Of a stretch of 64,000 bases of DNA, positions 54,351 to 64,000 are shown piece by piece. The notes under the pieces are model-generated. The model did no database searches. It saw only the letters and a program-made list of their open reading frames with translations, and was not told the DNA's origin. The DNA lies in NCBI GenBank assembly GCA_028571685.1, contig CM053156.1, positions 81,595,049-81,659,048 of the forward strand, given 5' to 3'. The translations under genes and the position numbers were made by a program. Each line of letters begins with the position of its first letter. Positions within the stretch are counted from its first letter, which is position 1. Origin of the DNA: Heterohyrax brucei (Eukaryota; Chordata; Mammalia; Hyracoidea; Procaviidae).

Positions 54351-54420
54351 CATCAGTGGCCGTGTCTTTACCCGCTTGCTGAATTGTGATTCTTAAAGAG
54401 CAGTGGCTATGCTTTGTTAT

Positions 54421-54624
54421 GGCTGCTAGTTGTCACCAGTCAGTTCCAACTCATGGCGATCCCCTGTGTGCAGAACCAGAAGCAAGCTCCACAGGGTTTC
54501 CAAGGCCAGACCCTTCAGAATCAGATTACCAGGTCTGTCTTCCAAGGGGCCTCTAGAGGAGTTCAAACTGCCAGACTGTCAGAGGTAGTGAAGCACTTAA
54601 CCGTTTGTACTACACAGGGACTCT
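54421..54624 (-). mobile_element. AfroSINE, long form
   Basis: 'gttgtcaccagtcagttcca' to 'tttgtactacacagggactc'. Confidence 0.9.
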
Positions 54625-54995
54625 GGCAAGGTGCCTTGGATGGCTCAGTCATTAAGCATTTGGCTGCTAACTGGAAGGTCAATTGGCTCTGTGGGAGCCT
54701 AGCTATCTGTTCCTGCAAAGATTAAAAAAAAAACAAACCCAGTGCCATCAAGTCAGTTTAAACTCATAGCAACCCTATAGGACAGAGTAGAACTGCTCCA
54801 TCGATTTTCCAAGGAGCATCTGAAGGATTGAACTGCCAGCATTTATGGTTATCAAACATAGCACTTAACCACTACGCTCCCGGGGTTTCCCCCATAAAGA
54901 TTACAGCCTGGAAACGCTATGGGGCAGTTCTACTCCATCCCATGATGTCACCATGCACTTCAGAATCAATGCGAGGGCACACAACAATGACACAG
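54625..54995 (+). mobile_element. AfroSINE, long form, host of a nested AfroSINE
   Basis: Left part 54625-54723 ('gccttggatggctcagtcat'), right part 54896-54995 ('aaagattacagcctggaaac' to 'cagaatcaatgcgagggcac'). The two halves join at the long-form block. Confidence 0.9.
54724..54895 (-). mobile_element. AfroSINE, short form, nested, with TSD
   Basis: Complete reversed copy starting with a 10-A run. The 7-bp 'aaagatt' at 54717-54723 is repeated at 54896-54902, which is a target-site duplication. Confidence 0.95.
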
Positions 54996-54999
54996 GCTC

Positions 55000-55570
55000 T
55001 GCCTACTTGGTCTGGTCTCTTATTTGTTGAAATGAACTAAGGCTTAGCAGTACTGGCCACTTGTGCCCTGCTGATTATTTTACTTGTGTTTTTTGGCCTC
55101 ATCTCTCTTTGACATCCCCATCTCCTCCTGTTTAGAATATGTCTCTCCCACCATGGTGAGCTCTTTACTGCGTTGCAGGGGTTACTTGACAGTAGAAGAA
55201 AGAAGATATGTAAAGCATGTGGGCTGCCTTGGCAATGAACTGCTTTGAACGCTGCAGGAATTGCTCTTTGTTGCCCTGACTTTTCTGGAACTTGTGCAAA
55301 ACCCATATAGATCGAGTCATTTAGCTTTACCCTGTTGATGATTTAATGGAAGATTACTGCTAATTTCCCCATAAAGGAGAATTGGAAGACAATGTTTTTC
55401 TCTCTAGCACTCCCGCAAGCTGCCAGAAAAATAAAAATAAAAAATGCTCAGTTTTAACTTTAAGAGTTTATCTCTATCCTACCCTATCAATCTCTTCTCT
55501 CCCACCTCTCATGATCCCAGTCTCCAGACTCTGATCCTCAAACAAAAAGGACCATGAATTTTACACATCA
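55000..55570. other. Unassigned stretch
   Basis: Nothing recognised. Confidence 0.35.
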
Positions 55571-55715
55571 GAATCCCAGTGTGACATAAATGGTTAAGTA
55601 CTTGGCTACTGATCAACAGGTTGGCAGTTCAAATCCACTCAGAGATACTTCAGAAGAATGGCCTGGCTATCTGCTTCTGAGAGATCACACCCACTGGAGG
55701 TTAAAAAAAAAAAAA
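55571..55715 (+). mobile_element. AfroSINE, long form, 3' truncated
   Basis: 'tcccagtgtgacataaatgg' to 'gagagatcacacccactgga', then a 13-A run. Confidence 0.82.
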
Positions 55716-56491
55716 TCTTTCCAGGAAAAGTTGACTAGAAAACTCCAATCTAACAACCTCATGTTGTTTATGTCATTCATGACAATTTTTACAAAGCTAT
55801 TCAGGATGAAAAACAGTCTCCAGTTTTAACACAGCATGAGCAGAGTGTGAGGTCCTCAGCAACGAGTCTTCTTTAGTATAGAATGTGATTTTTCTCATTT
55901 GCTGGGTCATAACCATCTAGGTCTAAAAGCTGACCAATTAAAACACCGACATGTGCACTAGGAGAAAAAGCAGATCTATTTTTATAAACCATGCATCCCT
56001 AACTTGTTTGGGAAGTCGTGTCTATCAGAACTCAACAGGCTGGACCATGACAATAACCCTGTTGTTGAAAATGGTTCTGCTAACCTCGGTGACTTCTTGC
56101 CACCGTACTTCTGTTCTGTTGACTTTCTTTCTGTTCCCTGAAGAAGCGAAACTCCTTCTTGCTTCAGCACCAGGTAATCTGGGACCACTTGGCCTTGGCT
56201 GGCTAAGAATTCTCTTTCCTTAATCCTTTGTCTGGCTGGCTAAGTTTTTAAGCATTTCCAAAGCTCCTGGAATAAAATCCCTTCCTCCTATGACACACTT
56301 TCTTCTCCAAAACGCGTACATCACCCACGCCCCCCAACCCACAAACTCTCATGCATACCAGAAGGGAACCCTCTGATTCTCTCTCTTGTGAGTCCACATG
56401 CTTTTCTGTGTGGCATTTGCCTTCATTGCTGTTGCTGTGTGAGTCTTCCCCAAGTCAGTGTTCTCATTAAACTCTTAATTCCATAAGCCAG
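55716..56491. other. Unassigned stretch
   Basis: No family recognised. The 90-codon frame at 55951-56223 has no domain. Confidence 0.35.
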
Positions 56492-56660
56492 GTAAAAAAC
56501 AAAAAACCAAACCCACTACTGTCGAGTTGATTCTGAGTCATAACAATCCTTTAGGACCAAGTAGAACTGCTCCATAGAGTTTCCAAGAAGCCCCTGGTGG
56601 ACTCAAACTGCTGACCTTTGGGTTAGTAGGCACAGCACTTAACCACTGTGTGCCATCAGG
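56492..56660 (-). mobile_element. AfroSINE, short form
   Basis: 'aaccaaacccactactgtcg' to 'aaccactgtgtgccatcagg'. Confidence 0.92.
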
Positions 56661-56725
56661 ATAGGTAGGTGCCGTCTCAGACTTGATCATCATTTAGGGC
56701 AGCAGGTTCATAGTAGAATAGACAG

Positions 56726-57217
56726 TATCATGGATCAAATTGTATCCCCCAAAACTGCATGTAGCCATTTGGTTAGGCTGTGATGCCTGGTATTGTGTGC
56801 TGTTCTTCCACGCTGTAAACCCTGCTTCTGCAATGTTAATGAGGCAGGATGGGTGGCAGTTGTGTTGGTGGGGCAGGACTCAAGGGGCAAGACGGTATTG
56901 TGCCTTGAGGCAATCTCTTGGGGTATAAAAGAAAAAGAAACAAGCAGAGAGTTGGGGGCCCCATGCCACCAAGAAAGCAGTGCTAGGAGCAGAGCATGTC
57001 TTTTGGACCTGGAGTCCCTGTACCTCAGAAACTGCCAGTCCAGCAGAAGACTAATGACAAGGACCTTCTTCGAGAGCCAATAGAGAGAGTCTTCCCCTGG
57101 AGCTGAAATCCTGAATTTGGACTCTTCACCTATTTTACTATGAGGAAATAAATTGCTGCTTGTTAAAGCCATCCACCTGTGATATTTCTGTTGCCGCAGC
57201 ACTAGGTAACCAAGACA
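56726..57217 (+). mobile_element. ERVL-MaLR-type solo LTR
   Basis: About 490 bp from 'tatcatggatcaaattgtat' to 'ctaggtaaccaagaca'. A TATA box-like 'tataaaa' lies at 56923-56929 and a polyadenylation signal 'aataaa' at 57147-57152, in the right order for an LTR. The G/A-rich middle ('accaagaaagcagtgctagg') fits an afrotherian MaLR LTR. No internal viral region adjoins it. The 155-codon antisense frame is chance. Confidence 0.7.
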
Positions 57218-57589
57218 GTTGGTGTGGTGGATCGAGGAAGGCGTTTGCTGGTGGGGGCTGAGAGAACCTAGGCAAGGAAAGTGGATCAGAGCAGGTGAGA
57301 CCTAGGCTTGGCTGCTCAAGAAAATCAAGAAGAAGAGCCAAGGCCATGGTCAAGGTAAGAGTGCTCTCACCAAGGCTGGATGAACGAAGTGAAGTCAATC
57401 ACACCAGAGCAAGCAACGAAGGGTTAAAGGTGGATCCAGAATCAGCTCACGGAGCGGGTCAAGGTGAGGGGTTTAGGACTGAGACTGCAAAAAGACGGAA
57501 AAGCTCAGAGGCCCAGCATTATGTGACCCAGCCACTGTTGGAGTTGACGGGAACCCTTTAGGTATTTCCACTTGAATGCCTAAAAGGAA
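57218..57589. other. Unassigned stretch
   Basis: Nothing recognised. Confidence 0.35.
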
Positions 57590-57715
57590 TTTTGTCCTCT
57601 ATTGTAAGAAGCATGAGGGCAGGAAATTTTTCTCACCTCTGGCTCTCCCACAGTGCCTAGCAGAGTAGGTGGGCATGAGGACCTTAGGTGCCCAGTAGGT
57701 TTTTGTTGAATAAAG
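57590..57715 (+). mobile_element. L2 LINE 3' terminus
   Basis: 'gcatgagggcaggaaatttt' to 'cccagtaggtttttgttgaa'. Confidence 0.65.
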
Positions 57716-57869
57716 TCGTCACCTATGTCCCCTCATCATGTGCCTGATGCTAAGATCTTACGGCCCCCTAAACATCCCTGTGGTTCCCTCCTGCTCAGAC
57801 ATCACTAGGACTGTCAGCCACTCTACAGGCATTGAGGTGAAAGTGAAATGGCCATTAGATGGGGAGCTG

Positions 57870-58236
57870 GAAGGCTCTGAGAGTCTGAATCTAACTCATG
57901 GCGAGAGAGCAACCCTGTAGAACAGAGTAGAACTGCACCATACAGTTTCCTAGGTTGTCGTCTTTACTGGAGCAAATTGTCAGGTCTTACTCCCCAGAGT
58001 TCAGTGATGGTGTAGTGGTTAAGAGCTTCAGCTACTAACCAAAGGGTCAGGAGTTCAAATCTTCCAGACACTCCTTGGAAATTCTATGGGGCAGTTCTAC
58101 TTTGTTATATAGGGTCGCTATGAGTTGGCATCAACTTGATGGCACTGGGTTTAGTCCCCAGGAGTAACTGGTGGGTCCACATCACTGTCTTTTAGATTAG
58201 CAGCCAAGCACTTAACCACAGTACCATCAGGGCTCC
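57870..58236 (-). mobile_element. AfroSINE, long form, host of a nested AfroSINE
   Basis: Left part 57870-57997 ('gaatctaactcatggcgaga' to 'gtcaggtcttactccccag'). Right part 58155-58236 ('actggtgggtccacatcact' to 'gtaccatcagggctcc'). Confidence 0.9.
57998..58154 (+). mobile_element. AfroSINE, short form, nested, with TSD
   Basis: Complete plus-strand copy. The 7-bp 'tccccag' at 57991-57997 is repeated at 58155-58161. Confidence 0.93.
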
Positions 58237-58344
58237 CGTGGAGCCTAACATGAGCTATGCGATCATTAGCCAATCACGCCATCCCTCTGAGGCTCAACTG
58301 TAGCAGGGGAATGGTGACATCCACGCCCATGTAACAGGACAGAT

Positions 58345-58545
58345 AAGATACTATCGAGTCAACACCAACTTGAGAAGGCCTCACATATATCCGAGTAGGA
58401 TTGTGCTCCCCAGGATTTTCAGTGGCTCATTAGTCTCCCATAGATTGCCAGGTCTTTCTTCTGGGACACCTCTGGGGGGACTTGAACTGCCATCCTTTGG
58501 GTTAGCAGCCAAGCACATTAACTGTCTGCCCATCCAGGAGCTCCA
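58345..58545 (-). mobile_element. AfroSINE, long form
   Basis: 'actatcgagtcaacaccaac' to 'ctgcccatccaggagctcc'. Confidence 0.9.
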
Positions 58546-58813
58546 AGTAACAGGATCGTGTATGGCCATCTTAAGTTTGTAAAGGAAGGTGTCATGGGCC
58601 TTTCAAGTTCTTTTACTCAGTCCTCTGGAGATGCTTCTATTCTGAAGAAAGTGCTTCCTCTTCATTGTGGCTTTTTCAATGACCATGTTACATTGTGTTG
58701 CTGTTGAGTTGGTCTGGCTTATCTGTTTTCAATAGATGAGAAGTTTCTGGAAGTGAGGAAACCTGTCCTACCCGCCATTATTCTGTTGGACTTCTGATAG
58801 CTCAAGACAGCCT

Positions 58814-58970
58814 TGCCCGCTGCCTTTGAGTCGATTCCATCTCACAGTGACACCATAGAACAGAGGAGACCTGCTCCACAGGGCTTCTAAGGAGAGCCTG
58901 ATGGATTCGAACCGCCAACCTTTTTGTTAACAGTTGGAGCTCTTAACCACTACTCCACCAGGGTTTCCCA
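58814..58970 (-). mobile_element. AfroSINE, short form
   Basis: 'cttgcccgctgcctttgagt' to 'cactactccaccagggtttc'. Confidence 0.92.
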
Positions 58971-59099
58971 AGATTGCAAACAGGGATAAAAATGCAAACT
59001 ACTCTGATGGTTGATGCATGGTCTGACGCATGAAAGATGATTATAAATAAACTACTTTGCTAAATGTGGTCTTTCCGGGGATGGGGAGGGCTTTCTTGG

Positions 59100-59190
59100 A
59101 TGCCATCTGCCTTCATTCATGTGCGTGGCACAAGAGATATTTGATAAACGTCGAATGAATAAATGAATGAACGAATGAATGAATGAAATT
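59100..59190 (+). mobile_element. L2/MIR-type 3' terminus with (GAAT)n
   Basis: 'cgtcgaatgaataaatgaat' and following (gaat)n at 59152-59190 resemble an expanded L2 end. Confidence 0.5.
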
Positions 59191-59715
59191 GCCTTTGATT
59201 ACCCCTAACTATAAAGAAAAAGAGATTTAACTTTGTCTTCGAGACTTTGAATGCTTCTGCCAACAACTAAATATCTTCCAGGGAAGGCAGATGGCGGCCT
59301 GTACAATGAACAATTTAATCTTTAGAAAATGGAACAACTTGGCCAGCCAACTCCATCTTTCTCCGCGGACACATTGTCAATAACATGTGCTCTCAAATAT
59401 GTGATGAAATTGATGACTGGGCCCTGATTTATGGAAACAACAACAAATTAAATGATTACCTTTCTCTCCCCTAGCTTGGGGTCCTTTGGGCCAGCCGTGA
59501 TTTTTTTCTTCTTCTTCTTTTTTCCTGTGGTCTAATAATAGAGGATGTCTAATTAAAATGCCTCACTGGGTGACAGGGTGTGTGGAGTGGCAGATGAGAA
59601 CGGCCAGGGTATCTTAATTTAAAACCAGGAGGGGAAAAGTCACTTAGGTGATAATGAAGATTAACTTAGGGTGCTGCTGGCTCTCCCCATCGCATAAAAG
59701 CAGATATTGAGGGAA
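59190..59715. promoter_or_regulatory. Candidate conserved non-coding island 6
   Basis: 525 bp with no recognised repeat. Motif-rich: 'gcctttgattacccctaact' at 59192, 'gtctaattaaaatgcctcac' near 59547, 'ctgatttatggaaacaacaa' near 59424. A TC-rich run lies near 59504. No protein signature. Confidence 0.42.
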
Positions 59716-59784
59716 TCCTTCATACAAGCACTTCTGTGGCTTCTCATTTAGCTCCTCCAAGGAAATCTTCCTGGATACGGACAG

Positions 59785-59988
59785 AACAGAACCCGGTCTG
59801 CAGGAGTGAAGCACTCAGCTGCCAGCCAAAAGGTGGTGGCAGGAACCCACCAGCCCCTCTGCTGGAGAAAGATGAGGCAGCCAGCTCTCACCAAGCTCAT
59901 AGCCTTGGAAACTCTCTGGGGCAGCTCTGGGGTCACTATGAGTCAGAATCAATACACTGGCAATGGGTTTGTTTTGGTTATTTTTGTG
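59785..59988 (+). mobile_element. AfroSINE, long form
   Basis: 'agaacccggtctgcaggagt' to 'caatacactggcaatgggtt'. Confidence 0.88.
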
Positions 59989-60277
59989 GGGAGGCTGGAT
60001 TTGCATGGAAATAGACCTGGAGTGGAGGACACTCCATTTCAGATAGTAAGCTAATAGAAGCTTGGGGCTGTTGATGGGAATTACGGCCCTGTTCTGAGGG
60101 AGTCCTTGTTCTGAGACCCCTCCTTCTAGAATAGTGGTTCTGAACTCACGTGTGGGTCCAGAACTTTTCTGAAAATGTAATAAGAATTACGAATCCACTC
60201 TCTAGAAAAACAACTGAGCGCTTATAAATGTGCACACCCACGCGTGTGCAAGCACAGATGCAGACACGTACCTGTGG

Positions 60278-60462
60278 CTGCTGGGTGCTGTTGAGTCAGT
60301 TCCAGATCAGAGCAACCTCCTGTGACAGAGAGGAACTGCTGCATAGAGTTTTCTCGGCTGTAATCTTTTGGGAAGCAAATCGCCAGGTCTTTCTTCCACC
60401 GAGGCGCGGGGTCCATACGACTTACCAACCTCTCACCTAGTGGCCGAGTGCTTAGGCTCCTC
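60278..60462 (-). mobile_element. AfroSINE, long form
   Basis: 'tgggtgctgttgagtcagtt' to 'ctagtggccgagtgcttagg'. Confidence 0.88.
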
Positions 60463-60699
60463 CCACGCACACAGAAATGCACAATGTTTGTGTCACCTCT
60501 ACTCTTTGCCACAAATTAGAACAATCTGAGTGCCACTTACTGCTCAAAGTCCCATTCTTCCCCAGATTCCTGTGACGCTCATCACAAGGGCTGCTTGCCT
60601 CACAGGGCCCTTATTTCCTTCAGAATTCGGGGGTTCCTGCTCTGTTTACGCAGTGGACTTTTTTAACATCTGTGGAACTCCATGCACCCGAAATATTGC

Positions 60700-60985
60700 T
60701 TTCGAAGGTGTAAAGTAAAATGCCTAGGATTTTTAAAAACCTCGCTGAAATACAATTAGCAAATACTAAAAGAAACCAATTAGGGATATAGTAACCAATG
60801 GACTTCTTTCTGCATATTAAATAATGCAGCAAGCACTGAAACTAATATCATGGCAATTTCAAAGCCTTGATGAGCATGAATAATATTGGAAGATATTTGC
60901 AACAATGATAAGGCAATGTCAAAATTCTGTGATATTTTGGTAAAAAAATTTGGTGATAAACGTGATGACGCTGCTGCTACTGCTA
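60700..60985. promoter_or_regulatory. Candidate conserved non-coding island 7
   Basis: Repeat-free AT-rich block with 'aaaccaattagggatatagt', 'gcatattaaataatgcagca' and 'tttgatg'-like motifs. Function not testable from sequence alone. Confidence 0.3.
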
Positions 60986-61214
60986 TGTTTTTGATGCCTT
61001 ACATTCATAGTTGAAGGCAACACTGGAGTTCAGGTACAAGTTACTGAAATTAAAGATGTCTTTTTATTTTCCCACTGAAGTTCACGGACTCCCTGAACAC
61101 TCTACATGGATCTCCTACCTGAGTCTCCTCCCAGTTAGGAAAGGCAGGGTTAGTCTCCCTTCTCATGTTACTCTCAAGCCTGCCTCACCTCCCTTTCTGT
61201 TCTCATTATTATTT

Positions 61215-61510
61215 ACTTTTTTTAAAAAAAAGAATGGACTGGACTCGGGGACACAGTGTGAGAATGTGGTTTATGGTTTTATACATTTCTAGGAGGCTGT
61301 CCTCCTGATTTCTTTCTAGGTGGGAGAGGAAAGGGTGGAGAGGTGGGGACAGGTGTTCATTAAGAGGATGCTATATATACAGAGTGAGAAGCCGGAAGGT
61401 GCTGTCACGAGAGACGATGGAGTTGCAGATAGGTGGGCATGCAAAATTGATTCGGATTGTATACTTTCACTTAATCACAGTAAAAGTATAATAATAACCA
61501 TAAAACACAC
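61215..61510 (+). mobile_element. L1-type LINE 3' end
   Basis: 'gtgctgtcacgagagacgat' at 61399, 'ataggtgggcatgcaaaatt' at 61429, 'actttcacttaatcacagta' at 61463. Preceded by an A-rich tract. Confidence 0.65.
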
Positions 61511-61514
61511 ACAC

Positions 61515-61712
61515 AAAATTGCCATCAGGTTGACTCCAGCTCATGGCAGCCTCATGTAAGTCAGAGTGCAACTCTGCTCCAAGGGTTTCTCATGGCTACT
61601 CTTTCATAAGTAGATCAACAAGTTTTTCTTCCATGATACCTCTGTGTAGATTCAAATCTCTCCTCTTTGAGTTAGCAGCTGAACACGTTAACTGTACCAC
61701 CTGGGGACTCCA
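61515..61712 (-). mobile_element. AfroSINE, long form
   Basis: 'attgccatcaggttgactcc' to 'ctgtaccacctggggactcc'. Lies directly after the LINE tail and a short CA run. Confidence 0.9.
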
Positions 61713-62336
61713 TTATCTGCTGAGACATCTCCTAATCGAAAGGCCAGCAAAAGGGTGTTGATAGAAATACAGTAGACACCTGGCTGGCTTGACTCCAAAC
61801 GTCTAACTCAGACACAATCCATGCCCACAGCATAGAGGCCGTGAGGGACGGGAGAAGGCAGGCCACTCTGTTGGTAACCTGATTAACCAGAAAATAAACC
61901 ATGAGAAGATAGCAACTAAAGCCATCCAGTTCCTTACGGAATTGCCAGCACCTAGCCTCGCCCCCCAAACACAACAAGGCTCTCAACACCTGTTTCTCCA
62001 AATGATAGGTAAATACGTAAATACATATCAGCAGTTGGTTAGCCAAGAGTGGGGCTGAACTTCCCTTCAGACTCACGGAACGGCAAAAGGAGAAGGGGAG
62101 AGTAAGTGCATGTCCCCAAACATGCTCTTAGCCAGCCAGCATGGACCCTTCCTTCTCTCCCTGGGTTCCGCACTGCTCTCCAAAGAGCTTCTGTGGTAAG
62201 AACCTTGACGTCTGTCTGTGATTGACTCTCACACCCAGTGCCCTGTCCTGGGCATCAGTCTTAAGGGCAGCTGCATAAGGTATGGCTAAGGGAATCCAAT
62301 CTGAGCTTTCAACTCTTGGACACAAAACACAGTGGG
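61713..62336. other. Unassigned stretch
   Basis: No family recognised. A 114-codon minus frame (61732-62076) has no domain. Confidence 0.35.
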
Positions 62337-62648
62337 CCAGCATGTCGGTGTGGTAGAACTCCTACCTTCCATGCAGGAAACCTGGGTCTGGTTCTCAACC
62401 AATGCACCTCAAGGGTAAGCCACCATCCACCTATCAGTGTGGCCTTCATGTTATTGTGATACTGCACGGGTTTTAATGGTGCTTGCAGACTAAGATAGAG
62501 TAGGAAGAAAGGTCTGGTGATCTACTGCCAAAAAAACAGCCAATGCAAACCCTGTGCATCATGGTGGACTGACTCCATCGGGCATGTGGTTGCCAGGCAC
62601 CAGGGCTGACTTGAAGGCAGCTCACAACACAAAATGTGAGAGGGCCAC
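62337..62648 (+). mobile_element. tRNA-Gly-headed, RTE-tailed SINE
   Basis: Head 'gtggtagaactcctaccttc' with B box 'gggtctggttctcaaccaat'. Body 'tgcagactaagatagagtag' near 62484. End 'ggcagctcacaacac' at 62617. Confidence 0.75.
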
Positions 62649-63042
62649 CATAGCGTTTTGACCGTAGCTGTGCTTGGGAGGAAGTGTTCTTGGATAAACT
62701 TTATAAGGGAGGTGTTTAAAATGCCTATCATATTTTCTCAACAGCTGGCTGGGGTAGAGGGCAGGCTTGTGTTACTTCTGTGCTTCTTCAGGGCACAAAT
62801 AGGGCCATGATAGGAGACTGAAGGGGCCCTGGAGATTGAGTTTGTACAGTGGGAAGGGAGCAGATGCCAAAATCCCATCCAGCGTCAGCCCCCTCCTAGC
62901 AGTGGTGACCCCAGATCAGACAACTGACATGTCTGTGAGTCCGTGTCCTGCTCTGTAAGGTGCTGCTGTGGTCATAGCTACCTCAGTCTTAGCAGGGAGC
63001 CTCACTGGCCATGAACAGACTCCCCAAACCACCTGAAACAGG
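62649..63042. other. Unassigned stretch
   Basis: Nothing recognised. Confidence 0.35.
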
Positions 63043-63143
63043 GTGATGTTATCAGTTGCTGCCAACGAGATCTCAGTTTATGGCGACCCGCATGTGTTAC
63101 AGAGTAGAACTGCTCTATACAATTTCCTCGGTTGTAATCTTAC
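63043..63143 (-). mobile_element. AfroSINE tail half
   Basis: 'tatcagttgctgccaacgag' to 'tttcctcggttgtaatctta', cut off at the RTE boundary. Confidence 0.85.
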
Positions 63144-63830
63144 CAATCACCGTGTGTGTTATTTTGTCACACTGTGGTGGTTTGCATGTGGTTGTGATGC
63201 TGGAAGCTATGCCACTGGTATTTCAAGTACCCGTTGGGTCACCCATTATGGACAGATTTCAGTAGGGCTTCCAGACTAAGACAGACTCAGCAGAAGGATC
63301 TGGACGTCTACATCTAAAAAACACTAACCAGTTAAAACCTTGTGCAGAGCAGCAGAATATTGTCCGATATGGTACCAGAAGGTGAGCCCCTCTGGTTGGA
63401 GGGCTGCCTTCTCAAGGTAGAGGCGACCTTATGGAGGTGGATGGAGTCAAGCTTTGGGACTCTCATTTGCGGATATGGCATGACCCAAAATAAAAGGAAA
63501 CAGTTTCAAACTTACACTTATATTTGAAAAGCAGGAATCCAGGAAAATTGGAAATTGTCAAAATTAGATGAAAATCTTGAAGACGGTTATGCTAAATAGG
63601 CTTGCTAAAAGCAAAGAAGACATGAAGCACTGAGGAAAAACAAAGACGACAGCTTTCGGTATGGGTCACACCTCAACATAAAACAAAAATCCTCACATCT
63701 AGACCAATAACCAACATCGTAATAAAGACAGCAAATATTGAAGTTGTCAAGTATTTTGTTTTACTTAGATCCACAATCAACACCCATGGAAATAACAGTC
63801 AAGAAATCAAGTGATAGAAAATATTAACCC
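63144..63830 (+). mobile_element. RTE LINE with internal deletion
   Basis: 5' end block ('gatgctggaagctatgccac' at 63197, 'gcttccagactaagacagac' at 63268, leader to about 63530). A junction at about 63530-63600 leads to the RT C-terminal part ('aaacaaagacgacagctttc' at 63638, 'gatccacaatcaacacccat' at 63768). Endonuclease and most of the RT are gone. It lacks the 3' end, being followed by an L1 UTR. Confidence 0.82.
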
Positions 63831-64000
63831 AAGGAGTAAGGAACCATGCAGACCACAGCCTCCACCCCCCGACCCCGAAGAACTGGATGGCGCCCCACTA
63901 CCACCACCCAGCTGTTCACAACAGAGTCCTTGACAGAGAGGGAGAAAAACGTACAACAAAACTCAAGTTTACAAAATAAGATAGACTTACTGTTTGGATA
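63831..64000 (+). mobile_element. L1 LINE 3' UTR, runs off the window
   Basis: 'ggaaccatgcagaccacagc' at 63840, 'gaagaactggatggcgcccc' at 63877 and a 'ttgacagagagggagaaaaa' block near 63930. Colinear with 30590-30760. Confidence 0.75.

Noticed and set aside
56735-57202. 155-codon minus-strand frame
   Set aside because: It is the antisense of a MaLR LTR.
56726-57217. Full endogenous retrovirus
   Set aside because: Only one LTR is present. No gag, pol or env remnants were seen within several kilobases on either side.

Overview
This is a stretch of mammalian nuclear genome with no protein-coding exon, RNA gene or promoter that I can support. The host is almost certainly an afrotherian, most likely an elephant or another paenungulate. 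About 58 pieces of the tRNA-headed AfroSINE family lie on both strands, with RTE (BovB-like) LINEs, an RTE-tailed SINE with a tRNA-Gly-like head, and L1 3' ends of the elephant type. Mammal-wide elements (L2, MIR, MER20-like and other hAT DNA elements, MaLR LTRs) lie beneath them. Every long open frame is either a decayed transposon protein or a chance frame. Family names come from memory of consensus sequences, not from a search. Layout: 1-4.7 kb holds an L1 3' end, a MaLR LTR, MIR/L2 and two AfroSINEs. 4.9-5.8 kb is repeat-free, AT-rich and rich in homeodomain-type motifs. 6.1-7.6 kb holds a full-length tRNA-Gly/RTE SINE and L2. 8.5-9.1 kb is a second repeat-free island. 10.05-14.3 kb is an RTE cluster: a long internally deleted minus-strand copy, a tRNA-Gly/RTE SINE and a 3' fragment. 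15.5-22.1 kb has a reversed MaLR LTR, many AfroSINEs, a mariner pair in opposite orientation and a four-layer nest (L2, hAT, then L1 and AfroSINE). 22.5-31.2 kb is old repeats, L1 3' ends, an RTE 3' end and an L1 with a recognisable ORF2 C-terminus. 32.9-33.65 kb is another island. 34.2-35.8 kb is unassigned. 37-42.3 kb is dense repeats with a striking inverted-plus-direct duplication at 39.9-40.7 kb. 42.6-43.4 and 45.4-46.3 kb are further islands. 46.5-58.9 kb is AfroSINE clusters, an L1 3' UTR, a MaLR LTR and two SINE-in-SINE insertions with target-site duplications. 59.2-59.7 and 60.7-61.0 kb are islands. 61.2-64 kb holds an L1 end, a tRNA-Gly/RTE SINE, an internally deleted RTE and the start of another L1 3' end. 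How it fits together: the functional content, if any, is likely regulatory. Repeat-dense tracts alternate with short repeat-poor AT-rich islands, as in gene deserts around developmental regulators, but no conservation test was possible here. The transposon content shows two retrotransposition machineries. RTE probably mobilises the tRNA-Gly/RTE SINE and perhaps AfroSINEs, since the 3' ends look alike; L1 supplies its own copies. I found no multi-gene system of any kind.
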